The position numbers and the translations under genes are program-made. Shown piece after piece: positions 45,231 through 53,756 of a stretch of 64,000 nt of DNA. How positions within the stretch are numbered: position 1 is the stretch's first letter; every line of letters starts with the position of its first letter. This stretch comes from GCA-2720975 sp964467985 (GTDB lineage Bacteria; Planctomycetota; UBA1135; GCA-002686595). The stretch covers positions 60,143 through 124,142 of the forward strand of contig CAYXTP010000013.1 in assembly GCA_964467985.1 (NCBI GenBank). The letters are read 5' to 3'. The notes beneath the pieces are model-generated. The model made no database searches and had not been told where the DNA came from. It saw only the letters and a program-made list of their open reading frames with translations.

Positions 45231-46715
45231 ATGAGTTCCTCCCGCAAGACCGGTCGACACGTCGAGCGCTGCACATTTTGTGAGAAGCCCCGGCACCAAA
45301 TCGCTTCGCTCATCGCAGGCCCCCCGGGGGTCTACATCTGCAATGAGTGCATCGAGATTTGCAATTCCATCCTGCAGGAGGAAACTCGGCGCAGCCCCGA
45401 TTCCAGCCTCGCACGCTCCAACCAGCCTGGAACGCGCAGCCGTGATCTGACCGGTTCACCGGCGGAGAAATCCGGCAACGATCGCCTCCCCACCCCCATC
45501 GAGCTCGCCCTGCTGCTGGATGAGTACGTAGTCGGCCAGGGCCATGCCAAGAAGGTTCTCTCGGTCGCGGTCTACAACCACTACAACCGCCTGCGCCAAA
45601 CCGGGATCCACGAGGGTGGCGACGAGGTCGAGATCGAGAAGTCCAACGTCCTGCTGGTGGGCCCCACGGGCTCCGGCAAGACCCTGCTCGCCCGCACGCT
45701 GGCGCGCACCCTGGACGTGCCCTTCGCCATGGCCGACGCCACGACCCTGACCGAGGCAGGTTACGTGGGCGAGGACGTGGAGAACATCCTGCTCAAGCTG
45801 TTGCAGGCCGCAGACTTCGATGTGGAACGCGCCCAACAGGGCATCATCTACATCGATGAGATCGACAAGATCGGTCGCACGACCGGCAACGTCTCGATCA
45901 CCCGCGATGTCTCCGGTGAGGGCGTGCAACAAGCCCTGCTGAAGATCCTCGAAGGTACAGTAGCCTCCGTACCGCCCCAGGGTGGTCGCAAGCACCCAGA
46001 ACAGTCCTACATCCAAATCGACACGGGCAACATTCTGTTCCTGTGTGGTGGCACGTTCAGTGGAGTCGAAGAGTTCATCGCCAAGCGCATCGGCCAGGAC
46101 GTCATTGGGTTCGCCCGCGACGGCGCCGCACAGTCTGCGGGCAAGGCCCAACGCACACGGCCGGGCCTGCCGGGTGTCGCCGCCGGTCCCCTGCCCGCTT
46201 TGGGAACGCCAGAGTCCAGGGACGCCTACGTGGACTACCTGATTCCCAAGGACCTGATGGAGTTCGGACTGATCCCCGAGTTCATCGGGCGCCTGCCCGT
46301 GCTGGCCACCCTCGACACCCTGGGTCGTCCCGAGCTCGTACGCATTTTGACCGAGCCCAAGAACGCACTCGTGCGCCAGTTCCAGAAGCTCTTCGAGATG
46401 AGCGGCAAGACCCTCGTCGTCGAAGCCTCGGCCTTGGATGCCATCGCCGACATGGCCATCGCCCGCGAAACCGGCGTGCGTGCCCTGCGTGCGATCCTCG
46501 AAGACTTGCTGCTCGACCTGCTGTACGAACTCCCCTGCCGCAAGGACTGCGACGAGTTCGTGATCGATGAAGACGTGGTCTTCGGCAAGCGTCAGCTGGC
46601 CAAGGGACTCACAGCCGACGACCTGGAACCCGAGCCCGAACCCGAAGAGGTCCCTACCTCGCTGCCACACCCCGCCGAGGACGAAGAACCCGGCGGAGAA
46701 CGCGAAAGCGCCTGA
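45231..46715 (+). CDS. clpX: ATP-dependent Clp protease ATP-binding subunit ClpX
   Basis: AAA+ unfoldase that delivers tagged proteins to ClpP. The 494 residues have an N-terminal zinc-binding domain (CTFCEKP and CNECIEIC, cysteines about 14, 17, 38 and 41), Walker A GPTGSGKT (about 144-151), the pore loop GYVGEDVEN and Walker B IIYIDEIDKI. VPPQGGRKHPEQ carries the RKH loop. An extra 35-residue stretch around 300-335 (QSAGKAQRTRPGLPGVAAGP) replaces the usual short region before YLIPKDLMEFGLIPEFIGRLP. The acidic C-terminal tail is long. Preceded by a terminator-like hairpin, so it may have its own promoter. Confidence 0.96.
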   Translation: MSSSRKTGRHVERCTFCEKPRHQIASLIAGPPGVYICNECIEICNSILQEETRRSPDSSLARSNQPGTRSRDLTGSPAEKSGNDRLPTPIELALLLDEYVVGQGHAKKVLSVAVYNHYNRLRQTGIHEGGDEVEIEKSNVLLVGPTGSGKTLLARTLARTLDVPFAMADATTLTEAGYVGEDVENILLKLLQAADFDVERAQQGIIYIDEIDKIGRTTGNVSITRDVSGEGVQQALLKILEGTVASVPPQGGRKHPEQSYIQIDTGNILFLCGGTFSGVEEFIAKRIGQDVIGFARDGAAQSAGKAQRTRPGLPGVAAGPLPALGTPESRDAYVDYLIPKDLMEFGLIPEFIGRLPVLATLDTLGRPELVRILTEPKNALVRQFQKLFEMSGKTLVVEASALDAIADMAIARETGVRALRAILEDLLLDLLYELPCRKDCDEFVIDEDVVFGKRQLAKGLTADDLEPEPEPEEVPTSLPHPAEDEEPGGERESA

Positions 46716-46821
46716 GTCCACACCCGATTGCGCCGCAATTGCCGGCCTCGTGCCCCGCCTTGGGCCAGAGATACGCGTGCTGCGATCGCCTCCAGCACGC
46801 GGGACGTCTACACTGAGCAAC

Positions 46822-47796
46822 ATGGCTCCCACCCCGTCCAACTCGGGCCCCCTGACGGTCCACTACCACCGCGACTTCGATGGCATGTGCGCGGGCGCGG
46901 TCTTGACGCACATCCTGCGCGAACGTGGCGAATCCGACGTGCGCCTGCAGAGTGTCAACTACGACCAACGCACCGATTGGCAGGGCTTCTGGGAAGGCCA
47001 GCGCTTTGCGATTGTGGACTTTCATTTCCACCCGCGGGCCGAGTACTGGTTTGACCACCACCCCACGACCTTCTTAACACCAGAATTGCGGGCCCAGTAC
47101 GCCCCCAGCGATCGATGGCGCTGGGACGATAGCTCGCCCTCTTGCCCGCCGATGATCTTGGATCACGCCCGGGAACACTGGGGCTTTGACCCGCCCGAGC
47201 GTTTTCTCGAGATGGCGACCTGGTCGGACATCGTCGACGCTGCGCGTTACGAGTCCGTGGACCAGGCCATCTTTGGCGACGACCCCGCGCTGCGCATCAC
47301 GCGTTCCTTGACCGTGTCGCCTAACCCTTCTTGGGTCGATGAGTTGGCCGAGGCCTTGGTCGATCAAGACCTGGACACGGTAGCCAGCCGACCGGATCTG
47401 GAGAAGGCGCACGAACGCGCCTCGCGCAATCGGGACAAGGCGCTGGAGCACTTCCCCTCAACGGTGAAGTGGATCGAAGGCGGAGTGGTCTTCTACGACG
47501 CCTCGTCCAGTCGCGTGCGCAGGGAGCGTTTCGCCTCCTTCTACCACCATCCCGAAGCACGCTACGCCGTGGGAGTCATCCCCACCCGCGCCGGCTTCCA
47601 CGTGACCTGCGGCGAGAACCCCTGGAACCCGCCCGAGGATCGCGCCAACATCGGCGCCATGATGGAGAAGCACGGAGGCGGCGGACACGTGGCCGTGGGC
47701 GGAGCCAACCCGCCCGACTTGCAGGCCGCACGCATGGTGGCCGAGGAAACCGCCAGCCAACTGGTCTTGCACCTGGCCAAGGCTGCACGCACTTGA
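46822..47796 (+). CDS. DHH-family phosphoesterase
   Basis: The 324 residues start at the ATG at 46822 (further upstream the frame is clpX antisense-like and not protein-like). HYHRDFDGMCAGAVL gives the first metal site and IVDFHFHPRAEYWFDHHPT the DHH motif. The C-terminal GGGGHVAVGGAN is a DHHA1-type glycine-rich end. The family includes RecJ, NrnA and polyphosphatases; the substrate here is probably a short oligonucleotide or pyrophosphate-type compound, but this is not determined. It overlaps the next gene by 4 bases (TTGA), so translation is coupled. Confidence 0.85.
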   Translation: MAPTPSNSGPLTVHYHRDFDGMCAGAVLTHILRERGESDVRLQSVNYDQRTDWQGFWEGQRFAIVDFHFHPRAEYWFDHHPTTFLTPELRAQYAPSDRWRWDDSSPSCPPMILDHAREHWGFDPPERFLEMATWSDIVDAARYESVDQAIFGDDPALRITRSLTVSPNPSWVDELAEALVDQDLDTVASRPDLEKAHERASRNRDKALEHFPSTVKWIEGGVVFYDASSSRVRRERFASFYHHPEARYAVGVIPTRAGFHVTCGENPWNPPEDRANIGAMMEKHGGGGHVAVGGANPPDLQAARMVAEETASQLVLHLAKAART

Positions 47797-48977
47797 TTCC
47801 CGGAGACCAATCGGTCAGCGGGCCCGGGGAAGAAACTCCCGAGCCGCTCAAGCCCTCCGGGGTTCAAGTTCCGGGGCCGCAACAGCCGCCGTCACGGCCG
47901 CCCCCTCCCTACCCCGGGTTGCTTGCCTGGCCCGAGCAGGCCCTGCAGGAGCGCTTTGTAGAACTCGGAGGCCGCGCCTTCCATGCGCGCGTCGCGCGCG
48001 AGCAACTACTAGGCAAGGGAATCCTGGACTACGCGCAGATGACGAGTCTGCCCGCCCGCCTGCGCGAAGCCCTGCCCAGCGAGATTCCCCTGCTGGCCGG
48101 AACCAGTCAGCGCAAGGTGGAGTCACGGGACGGCACGACCAAGTTGCTGTTGGATTTCCCCGCCCAGGGAACAACTCGCGGTGGCGGCGTCGAGACCGTG
48201 CACATCCCGCCCCTTGGATCCAAACGTGGTCTGGGCGCGACCCTGTGTGTCTCCACCCAAATCGGCTGCCCTGTGGCCTGCCCCTTCTGCGCCTCCGGTC
48301 TGGACGGGCTGGCCCGCAACCTGGAAGCGCACGAGATCCTGGAACAGTTCGCCCAGGGTCGAGCCATCGGCGAGCTGCGCCGCGCCGTCGTCATGGGCAT
48401 TGGTGAACCCCTACTCAACTTCGAGAACTTGACCAGCGCTCTGGAACATGTCCACAACCTCATGGGACTCGGCGCGCGCAAGATCACAGTTTCCACCGTG
48501 GGTTTCCCTGAGCGTCTCAAGCGCGCCGCCCGCAGCCAGCCGCGCTTCCAACTGGCCATTTCCCTGCACACCCCCGACGACGACCAACACGACGAACTCA
48601 TTCCGGCCCTGCGCGGCACATCCATCGATGAGATCCTTGCCGCAGGCGACGATTGGTTTGAGGTCACTGGACGCGAGATCACCTACGAATACGTCTTGCT
48701 CGGCGGCGAGAACGACACCATGGGCCACGCCGAGCGCTTGATCCGCCGCCTAGCCGGCCGCCGCGCCACGGTGAACCTCATCCCTTACAACACCACCCGC
48801 GGCCTGGGCTACCAACGGCCCGCACCGGAGGACGTGGAAATCTTCGCCACCCTGCTCACGGAGGCGGGCATCGTGGCACCCGTCCGCTACTCCCGCGGTG
48901 CCGACGGCGCCGCCGCCTGCGGCCAGTTGCGGATGATACGGAGTGGCGCTCCCTGCCGGACTATTCCGGCAACTTAG
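47793..48977 (+). CDS. rlmN: RlmN-like radical SAM rRNA/tRNA methyltransferase
   Basis: Family enzymes methylate A2503 of 23S rRNA and A37 of tRNA. The start is a TTG at 47793, overlapping the upstream stop; the first 45 residues are proline-rich and may not be conserved. The iron-sulfur motif is CPVACPFC (C-x3-C-x2-C). RAVVMGIGEPLLNFENL, FQLAISLHTPDD and YEYVLLGGENDT are diagnostic. The C-terminal RYSRGADGAAACGQLR contains the catalytic resolving Cys. The last 15 residues (RMIRSGAPCRTIPAT) are encoded within a REP-like inverted repeat, so the natural C-terminus was probably replaced by that insertion. Confidence 0.9.
   Translation: MIPGDQSVSGPGEETPEPLKPSGVQVPGPQQPPSRPPPPYPGLLAWPEQALQERFVELGGRAFHARVAREQLLGKGILDYAQMTSLPARLREALPSEIPLLAGTSQRKVESRDGTTKLLLDFPAQGTTRGGGVETVHIPPLGSKRGLGATLCVSTQIGCPVACPFCASGLDGLARNLEAHEILEQFAQGRAIGELRRAVVMGIGEPLLNFENLTSALEHVHNLMGLGARKITVSTVGFPERLKRAARSQPRFQLAISLHTPDDDQHDELIPALRGTSIDEILAAGDDWFEVTGREITYEYVLLGGENDTMGHAERLIRRLAGRRATVNLIPYNTTRGLGYQRPAPEDVEIFATLLTEAGIVAPVRYSRGADGAAACGQLRMIRSGAPCRTIPAT
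48935..48972. repeat. Left REP-like inverted repeat of a RAYT element
   Basis: A 38-base unit that matches the reverse complement of 50065-50102 in 36 of 38 positions. It contains a perfect hairpin TGCCGGA-CTAT-TCCGGCA (48954-48971) preceded by GGAG and a small second stem (GGAG-TGGCG-CTCC), the usual design of REP sequences moved by RAYT transposases. It covers the last codons of the RlmN-like gene and the stop codon of the RAYT gene on the other strand. Confidence 0.88.
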
Positions 48978-50013
48978 TACGGCACAGGGCCATCCCACCC
49001 TGCCGCGCCCCGAGGCAGCGCTGGATCGCCATGCTTGCAACGCACGCCACGCGCTCCGCGTAGGTTGAATCCCCGCGAAAGAGTCGGTCGTGAACTTCTG
49101 CAATGCGCCGTGCCCTTGAGGCCGGACACCCCGCAAGCGCGGCGATGGACTGCCAGGAGAGTGAACACAACTCGCGCATGAGACCAAACTGTGCCAACTG
49201 TTCCCCCCGCCATGTCTTGTGGGCCTCCTCAACCATCCAAACTCCGTGCTCAAGCGAGTTCTGAGCCAACGCCCGGCCCAGGGCGAGAGGACCACATACC
49301 GGGAGACCCACTCGGTGCCCGTCGGCGAGCTTGGACTTGCGCTGCATCCAGTCTTGGACATGAGTCGGTGCTGCACTGATCAGACTCTCGAGGGGGTCCT
49401 TGCTCGCCTTCGACGCCATACGCGTGTCGAGAAAATCCCCCAACTCGTCAGGATCACTTGCGGAGCTGGCCCCGAAGCAGGCTGCGTAGGCTGCGGGCGT
49501 GTAGCGTTCGCTGCGTGCTACCAAGCGGGCCTCTTCCTCAACCCATTCACGAGTCAGCCATGGCGGCCCTGTCGCGGAGAGATACGCCGACGCGCTCCCG
49601 AATTCATGATCACCACTGGCTGAGACGATTTTGGCGCGTACTGGGTTGGCGTCGATATAGCGCACGAGAGTGCACCGGTACTGAAGGGTGCGTACTGGCC
49701 TGGAGAAGAAGACCCCGCGGATGAGTGCTCCGTCGCGTTTGTGGACACGATTGAAGTGGCGCGAATGGTCGTTCTGCACGCGCCGCATGGCTTCCGATAG
49801 CTGCCCGATTGGGCTGCGCACCAACAGGTGGTAGTGCGTCGTCATCAGGCAGTACGCGTGCACCTCGATCCGGCCCAGGCGTACCTGGCGTGCGAGCCGG
49901 GCCAAGAAATAGCGCGCGTCGCTCCGAGTCTCGTAGAGAGCCCGCTTGGAAATCCCACGGTTGGCCACATGATGCCAGCTCCCTGGGTGATCCTCTCTTG
50001 GTCTTCGCGCCAT
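48961..50013 (-). CDS. REP-associated tyrosine transposase (RAYT, Y1/HUH family)
   Basis: Single-strand transposase that cuts and joins REP hairpins by a tyrosine-DNA link. It has 350 residues from the ATG at 50013; the frame is open to 50094 but those residues run into the right repeat. PGSWHHVANRGI is the family N-terminus. HUH motif is H60-Y61-H62 in LMTTHYHLLV, and Y119 in RYIDANPVRA is the likely nucleophile region. The C-terminal 90 residues (LCSLSWQSIAALAGCPASRA) look like a DnaA-C-type helix-turn-helix. The stop lies in the left repeat. Both key motifs and the frame are intact, so it may be active. Confidence 0.88.
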   Translation of the reverse strand: MARRPREDHPGSWHHVANRGISKRALYETRSDARYFLARLARQVRLGRIEVHAYCLMTTHYHLLVRSPIGQLSEAMRRVQNDHSRHFNRVHKRDGALIRGVFFSRPVRTLQYRCTLVRYIDANPVRAKIVSASGDHEFGSASAYLSATGPPWLTREWVEEEARLVARSERYTPAAYAACFGASSASDPDELGDFLDTRMASKASKDPLESLISAAPTHVQDWMQRKSKLADGHRVGLPVCGPLALGRALAQNSLEHGVWMVEEAHKTWRGEQLAQFGLMRELCSLSWQSIAALAGCPASRARRIAEVHDRLFRGDSTYAERVACVASMAIQRCLGARQGGMALCRTKLPE

Positions 50014-50064
50014 GTGCACATGACGCCCAATTGGGGGTTCGGTTTCATTGAGTGCCGTACTCAC

Positions 50065-50102
50065 TTGCCAGAATGGTCCGGCAGGGAGCGCCACTCCGTA
50101 TC
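50065..50102. repeat. Right REP-like inverted repeat of a RAYT element
   Basis: Inverted copy of the repeat at 48935-48972, differing at two positions. Its hairpin is TGCCAGA-ATGG-TCCGGCA (50066-50083), with one non-Watson-Crick pair. Its outer end overlaps the stop codon (50103-50101) of the DUF5916 gene. The two repeats bracket the RAYT gene almost exactly, giving a 1.17-kb unit. Confidence 0.88.
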
Positions 50103-52350
50103 AGAAACGCCAGGTATAGCTCAGCTTCAACGCCAGGTCCGAAGCGGTGCGGCCAAAACTCTCGCGGTCGGTGCGGTTCCAGCCGGTGAGGGCCACCAGG
50201 TACATGTCTTGGCCGGGCTCCATGATCCAGTGCAGGCGACTCTGGAAGCTCAGGTCCTCGGACTCCGTGTCGTACTGGGTCGTGTTCTGCCAGGAGAGGT
50301 CCGGATCGAAGGAGAAGTCCAGGTCTGAGGAAACGAGCTGCGTGTCCAGTTCGCCTTCGGGCAGGTCGATGCGGATGTCCTCGTAGGAAACGCTCCACTT
50401 GAGCAGAGCGGAGGGCAGTATGACGGGCGAGATCCGCGTGCGCAAAATGTCACCCGCGTAGTAGTCCCCCCACTCCACGCGCACGGAACCGGTCAGGCTG
50501 CGGCGTTGGTTGGATCTCAACTCCAGGGTGTGCCGGGTCATGGCGAACTCGCCGGGATTCACGAATAGGTCGTCGCTGAGGTCAAAGCCGTCGTCTAGCA
50601 CATCGAATTCGCGCCGGGTCTCGATGGAGATGGAGTCCTCGCTCCACAACTCCAAGTCCAGCCACTTGACGGGCACCTGCAGTAGGTCCTCCCCGCCCAC
50701 CAAGTCTCGATCGTAGTGGGGCGAGATACTCGCGCTTACCTCACGAAACATGTCGCCCTCGTTGCCCCGATGGGTGTACTCAGCGCGGTAGCGGTGATGG
50801 TCGACACCGGTGCGACGTACGAAACCCAACTTGGGGTCGAAGCCCTCTTCAGTCCTCGAGATATCTAGCGAGTGATCCCAACTGGCCGAACGGGTGGTGG
50901 CCTTCATGCCCATCGCGTCGCCCGAATCTTCGCCATCGTTATCGGTCGTCAGGTAGTAACCCCACAGGCTTCCGGAGCGGCCCTCCCCAAAGAAACGGCT
51001 AGAACCCAATCGGAAGTCCACGCCTGCGGTCAGAGCGTCGCCCGCTCCATCCGGCCGGCCATGGGTGAACAGCAGCCCCGCGGCATTCTCACCCCCCAAG
51101 TTGCGCGAAAGGCGCACGACGCCCAGGGTCTGCTCGGAGACGTCTCCGGAATCGAGGGTCGTTGCATCCTGTCGCGTCTCCAGGATTCCCACATTCCAAT
51201 CCCCCGCGCGTCCGGTCAATTTCATGCCGGCCAGCAGGGAAACAGGTGCACCTGTGTCAGCGTTGCGGCCGATCGTCCGTGAGTGGAAGGCCGTCACGCC
51301 ACCACCACGGCTCCCACTCCGCCCAAAGCGCGATGAGGAGGGACCGAATTGAAAGACGCCCACATCCTCCAGGAAGAAGTCCCGCTTCTCAGGAAAGAAG
51401 AGCGGGAAGCGAGTCAGGTTGACTTGCTGGTCATCAATTTCCGTTTCCGCGAAGTCGGTGTTGGTGGTCAGGCGCAGGTTCATGGCGGGCGTCGGTCGCC
51501 ACGTGAGATCCAGCCCGATGTCGGAGCTGTTCTGGGTGTCCAGGCCCGCCGTGCGATCCTCCCCGTAGCCCGCCTTGAAATAGGGCACCACATCCAGGCC
51601 GCGGCCTTGCTGCAAATCGCTCAGGCCGATCAAGTCTCCACCTTCCTCCAAGGCGAAGAACCGGTAGGCCACGTTGGGATTGGCCCAGCGCATGTCCTCG
51701 CCGTTGGCGACACGCTTGCGGCGCAGGTTGAACCCCCAGTTCGGGGCTTGCACATCAAAGGCCAGGGTCTTGAGGGGCACGGCGACCTCGGCCTGCCAAC
51801 CCTGCTCGGTGATCTTCGTCCGTCCATACCAGATGCCGTCCCAGTCCTTGTTGAACCCTGAGCCCGAGTCCGAGAGCAACGCGTCCCCGCGCGCACCTCC
51901 GGCGCTGATCTGAAACCAAAACGCGAAACGCTCGTCGGCGAAGGTGTCGAACCAGAACTCGACCACGTCGTCGTAACGCACGAACACATCCCGCAGGCGC
52001 TGGATGGCGCGCACTTCGCTCGGATCATCGTGGCACAGGATACCCAGGTACAGGTTGTCCGAGTCAAAGGCCATGCGCACATCGGTCGCATGCGTGGGCT
52101 GGGCACCGTCGATGGGCTCGGTGGCCGTCATCGGTCCCAATCGAGCCGCCTGGGCCCAAAAGTCCTCATCCAGGATCCCGTCCACTGTCACCTGGGTGCC
52201 CTCAGGGACGCGCTCGATGTGCATCTCAAAGGGCTGCGAGGGAGGGTCCTGCGGGCGCGTGGACGACCCCAAAACGGGGGCGGCGCAGAACAAGAGCAGG
52301 GCGACAGCGGGGGCAGGCATGGATGAGAAAGCGTGGAGTCTGGCGTACAT
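50101..52350 (-). CDS. DUF5916 outer-membrane protein with CBM9/DOMON-like N-terminal domain
   Basis: The 749 residues start at 52350 (MYARLHAFSS), with a second ATG at 52320 giving a cleaner signal peptide (MPAPAVALLLFCAAPVLG). An N-terminal carbohydrate-binding-like domain (DGILDEDFWAQAARLGPM, FDSDNLYLGILCHDD, FWFDTFADERFAFWFQI) covers about 40-230. The rest is a beta-strand-rich region with LFFPEKRDFFLEDVGVFQFG, the DUF5916 signature, ending in SYTWRF with the terminal Phe typical of outer-membrane barrels. Likely a surface beta-barrel; substrate unknown. The stop codon lies inside the right REP end. Confidence 0.85.
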   Translation of the reverse strand: MYARLHAFSSMPAPAVALLLFCAAPVLGSSTRPQDPPSQPFEMHIERVPEGTQVTVDGILDEDFWAQAARLGPMTATEPIDGAQPTHATDVRMAFDSDNLYLGILCHDDPSEVRAIQRLRDVFVRYDDVVEFWFDTFADERFAFWFQISAGGARGDALLSDSGSGFNKDWDGIWYGRTKITEQGWQAEVAVPLKTLAFDVQAPNWGFNLRRKRVANGEDMRWANPNVAYRFFALEEGGDLIGLSDLQQGRGLDVVPYFKAGYGEDRTAGLDTQNSSDIGLDLTWRPTPAMNLRLTTNTDFAETEIDDQQVNLTRFPLFFPEKRDFFLEDVGVFQFGPSSSRFGRSGSRGGGVTAFHSRTIGRNADTGAPVSLLAGMKLTGRAGDWNVGILETRQDATTLDSGDVSEQTLGVVRLSRNLGGENAAGLLFTHGRPDGAGDALTAGVDFRLGSSRFFGEGRSGSLWGYYLTTDNDGEDSGDAMGMKATTRSASWDHSLDISRTEEGFDPKLGFVRRTGVDHHRYRAEYTHRGNEGDMFREVSASISPHYDRDLVGGEDLLQVPVKWLDLELWSEDSISIETRREFDVLDDGFDLSDDLFVNPGEFAMTRHTLELRSNQRRSLTGSVRVEWGDYYAGDILRTRISPVILPSALLKWSVSYEDIRIDLPEGELDTQLVSSDLDFSFDPDLSWQNTTQYDTESEDLSFQSRLHWIMEPGQDMYLVALTGWNRTDRESFGRTASDLALKLSYTWRF

Positions 52351-52418
52351 TTGAGCGGAGATTCTAGGTCCAGTCACAGGGCTCTGGGCATCTTCGGGGT
52401 AAGGCTTTGGCAGTTGGC

Positions 52419-53702
52419 TCACTTCGAGCCAGCATCCGAGGCGACCTCGCCAACGAAGAGTCTGCGCGACCAAAACCACCAGCACGCGCCAGCCACAAAG
52501 GCCGAGGCGGCGCCCACCCGGAGGGCCACGTCGACTGAGTTGCGCAGGTCACTCAGCCAGCCGAGTCCCAATCCCCACGCCGTGAAGGACAGAGTGAGCC
52601 CCAAGAACTCCAAGGCGTGGACGCGCCCCCGAAACTCGTCACTCACGTGCCGCTGCCAGATCACGGTGGAACAGACCCAAATCGCACTGCCCCCGGTGTG
52701 AGCCAGCGCGACCAGCAAGCAGGCCGAGGTCAGCGTCTCCGCCCAGGGCAGGGCGCCGTAGCCGAGAGCGGCCACCCAAAAGCCCAGGGTCACGGCCCGC
52801 ACGAGCGCTCGGTCGTTTCCTCCGCCCAGGCGCCTGGCAAGCAAGGGCCCCAACCCGGTGCCGATCCCGCGCGCCGCGTACAGGGTGCCGATGGCCAAAC
52901 CCGCTTCCTCGACGGTCACACTGGACGCTCCTTGTCCACCGAATCGTCCACTGCCCAAGACCGAGAGCAAGACGAGGAACCCTCCCGCCATGCCCCACAG
53001 GCTCTTGACGGCCAAAACGCGGCCGATGCCCAACCCTCGAACATGACCGTAGGCCGCGGTCATGTCCTTGCCGCTGAGCACACCACCCCAAGAGAGCTTC
53101 GCGTTCTGCGCGGGAGCGCCCAGGGGCAGTCCAATCAATAGCAGGGCGCTCGCGAGAAAGGTCAGCGCATCGGTGATGAACACCCCGCGCGTGCCGACCG
53201 CGGCCAGCACCAGCGCACCGCTGAACGCACCCAGCGCCAGCATGGTGCTCCAGGTTGCGGCCGACAGGGCGTGCGCATCGAGCAGGTCGTCGCGTCGCAC
53301 GACACTGGGCAGGGCAGCCGAACGTGCGGCGTCAAAGAACACGGCCAGGCCGGTTTGAACCGCCACGAGGCTGTACAGGAGTGGCAGGTCACCGGGCTCA
53401 TCGATGAGCAACAAACCGAGGACGACCGCGGCCCGCGCCAGATCGGCGAGCACCATGACCAGCCTGCGTGACAGGCGGTCGGCCAGGGGACCGGCCAGGG
53501 GTGCCATGAGGCCAGTGGGAAGAAGCCGCAGAGCGAGCTCGGCCCCGTACAGAGCCCCCACTGGACCTAGGGCTTGTGCGCCGCCCAGGTCGGCAATCAG
53601 ACTCAAGACGGCCACGCGGCTCAGCCAGTCGCCGGCCTGACTGACGGCCATCGCTATCCACAAGCGTCGGAAGGCCGGGTTGCGTCGCAGCAGACCTAGC
53701 AT
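52419..53702 (-). CDS. MFS transporter (MFS_3/EntS-like)
   Basis: Exporter of the major facilitator superfamily, 427 residues and about 12 helices. The N-terminal FRRLWIAMAVSQAGDWLSRVA and the loop LAGPLADRLSRRLVMVLADL, plus GRVHALEFLGLTLSFTAWGLG near the end, match the group with EntS. It is an efflux type by family, so a small-molecule or drug exporter is likely. Its ATG lies 54 bases beyond the LAT stop on the same strand. Confidence 0.87.
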   Translation of the reverse strand: MLGLLRRNPAFRRLWIAMAVSQAGDWLSRVAVLSLIADLGGAQALGPVGALYGAELALRLLPTGLMAPLAGPLADRLSRRLVMVLADLARAAVVLGLLLIDEPGDLPLLYSLVAVQTGLAVFFDAARSAALPSVVRRDDLLDAHALSAATWSTMLALGAFSGALVLAAVGTRGVFITDALTFLASALLLIGLPLGAPAQNAKLSWGGVLSGKDMTAAYGHVRGLGIGRVLAVKSLWGMAGGFLVLLSVLGSGRFGGQGASSVTVEEAGLAIGTLYAARGIGTGLGPLLARRLGGGNDRALVRAVTLGFWVAALGYGALPWAETLTSACLLVALAHTGGSAIWVCSTVIWQRHVSDEFRGRVHALEFLGLTLSFTAWGLGLGWLSDLRNSVDVALRVGAASAFVAGACWWFWSRRLFVGEVASDAGSK

Positions 53703-53756
53703 GCGTGCAACCCGGTAACCGGCCCAAGCCGGCGGCGCACGGGCGCCGAGCCTGTG

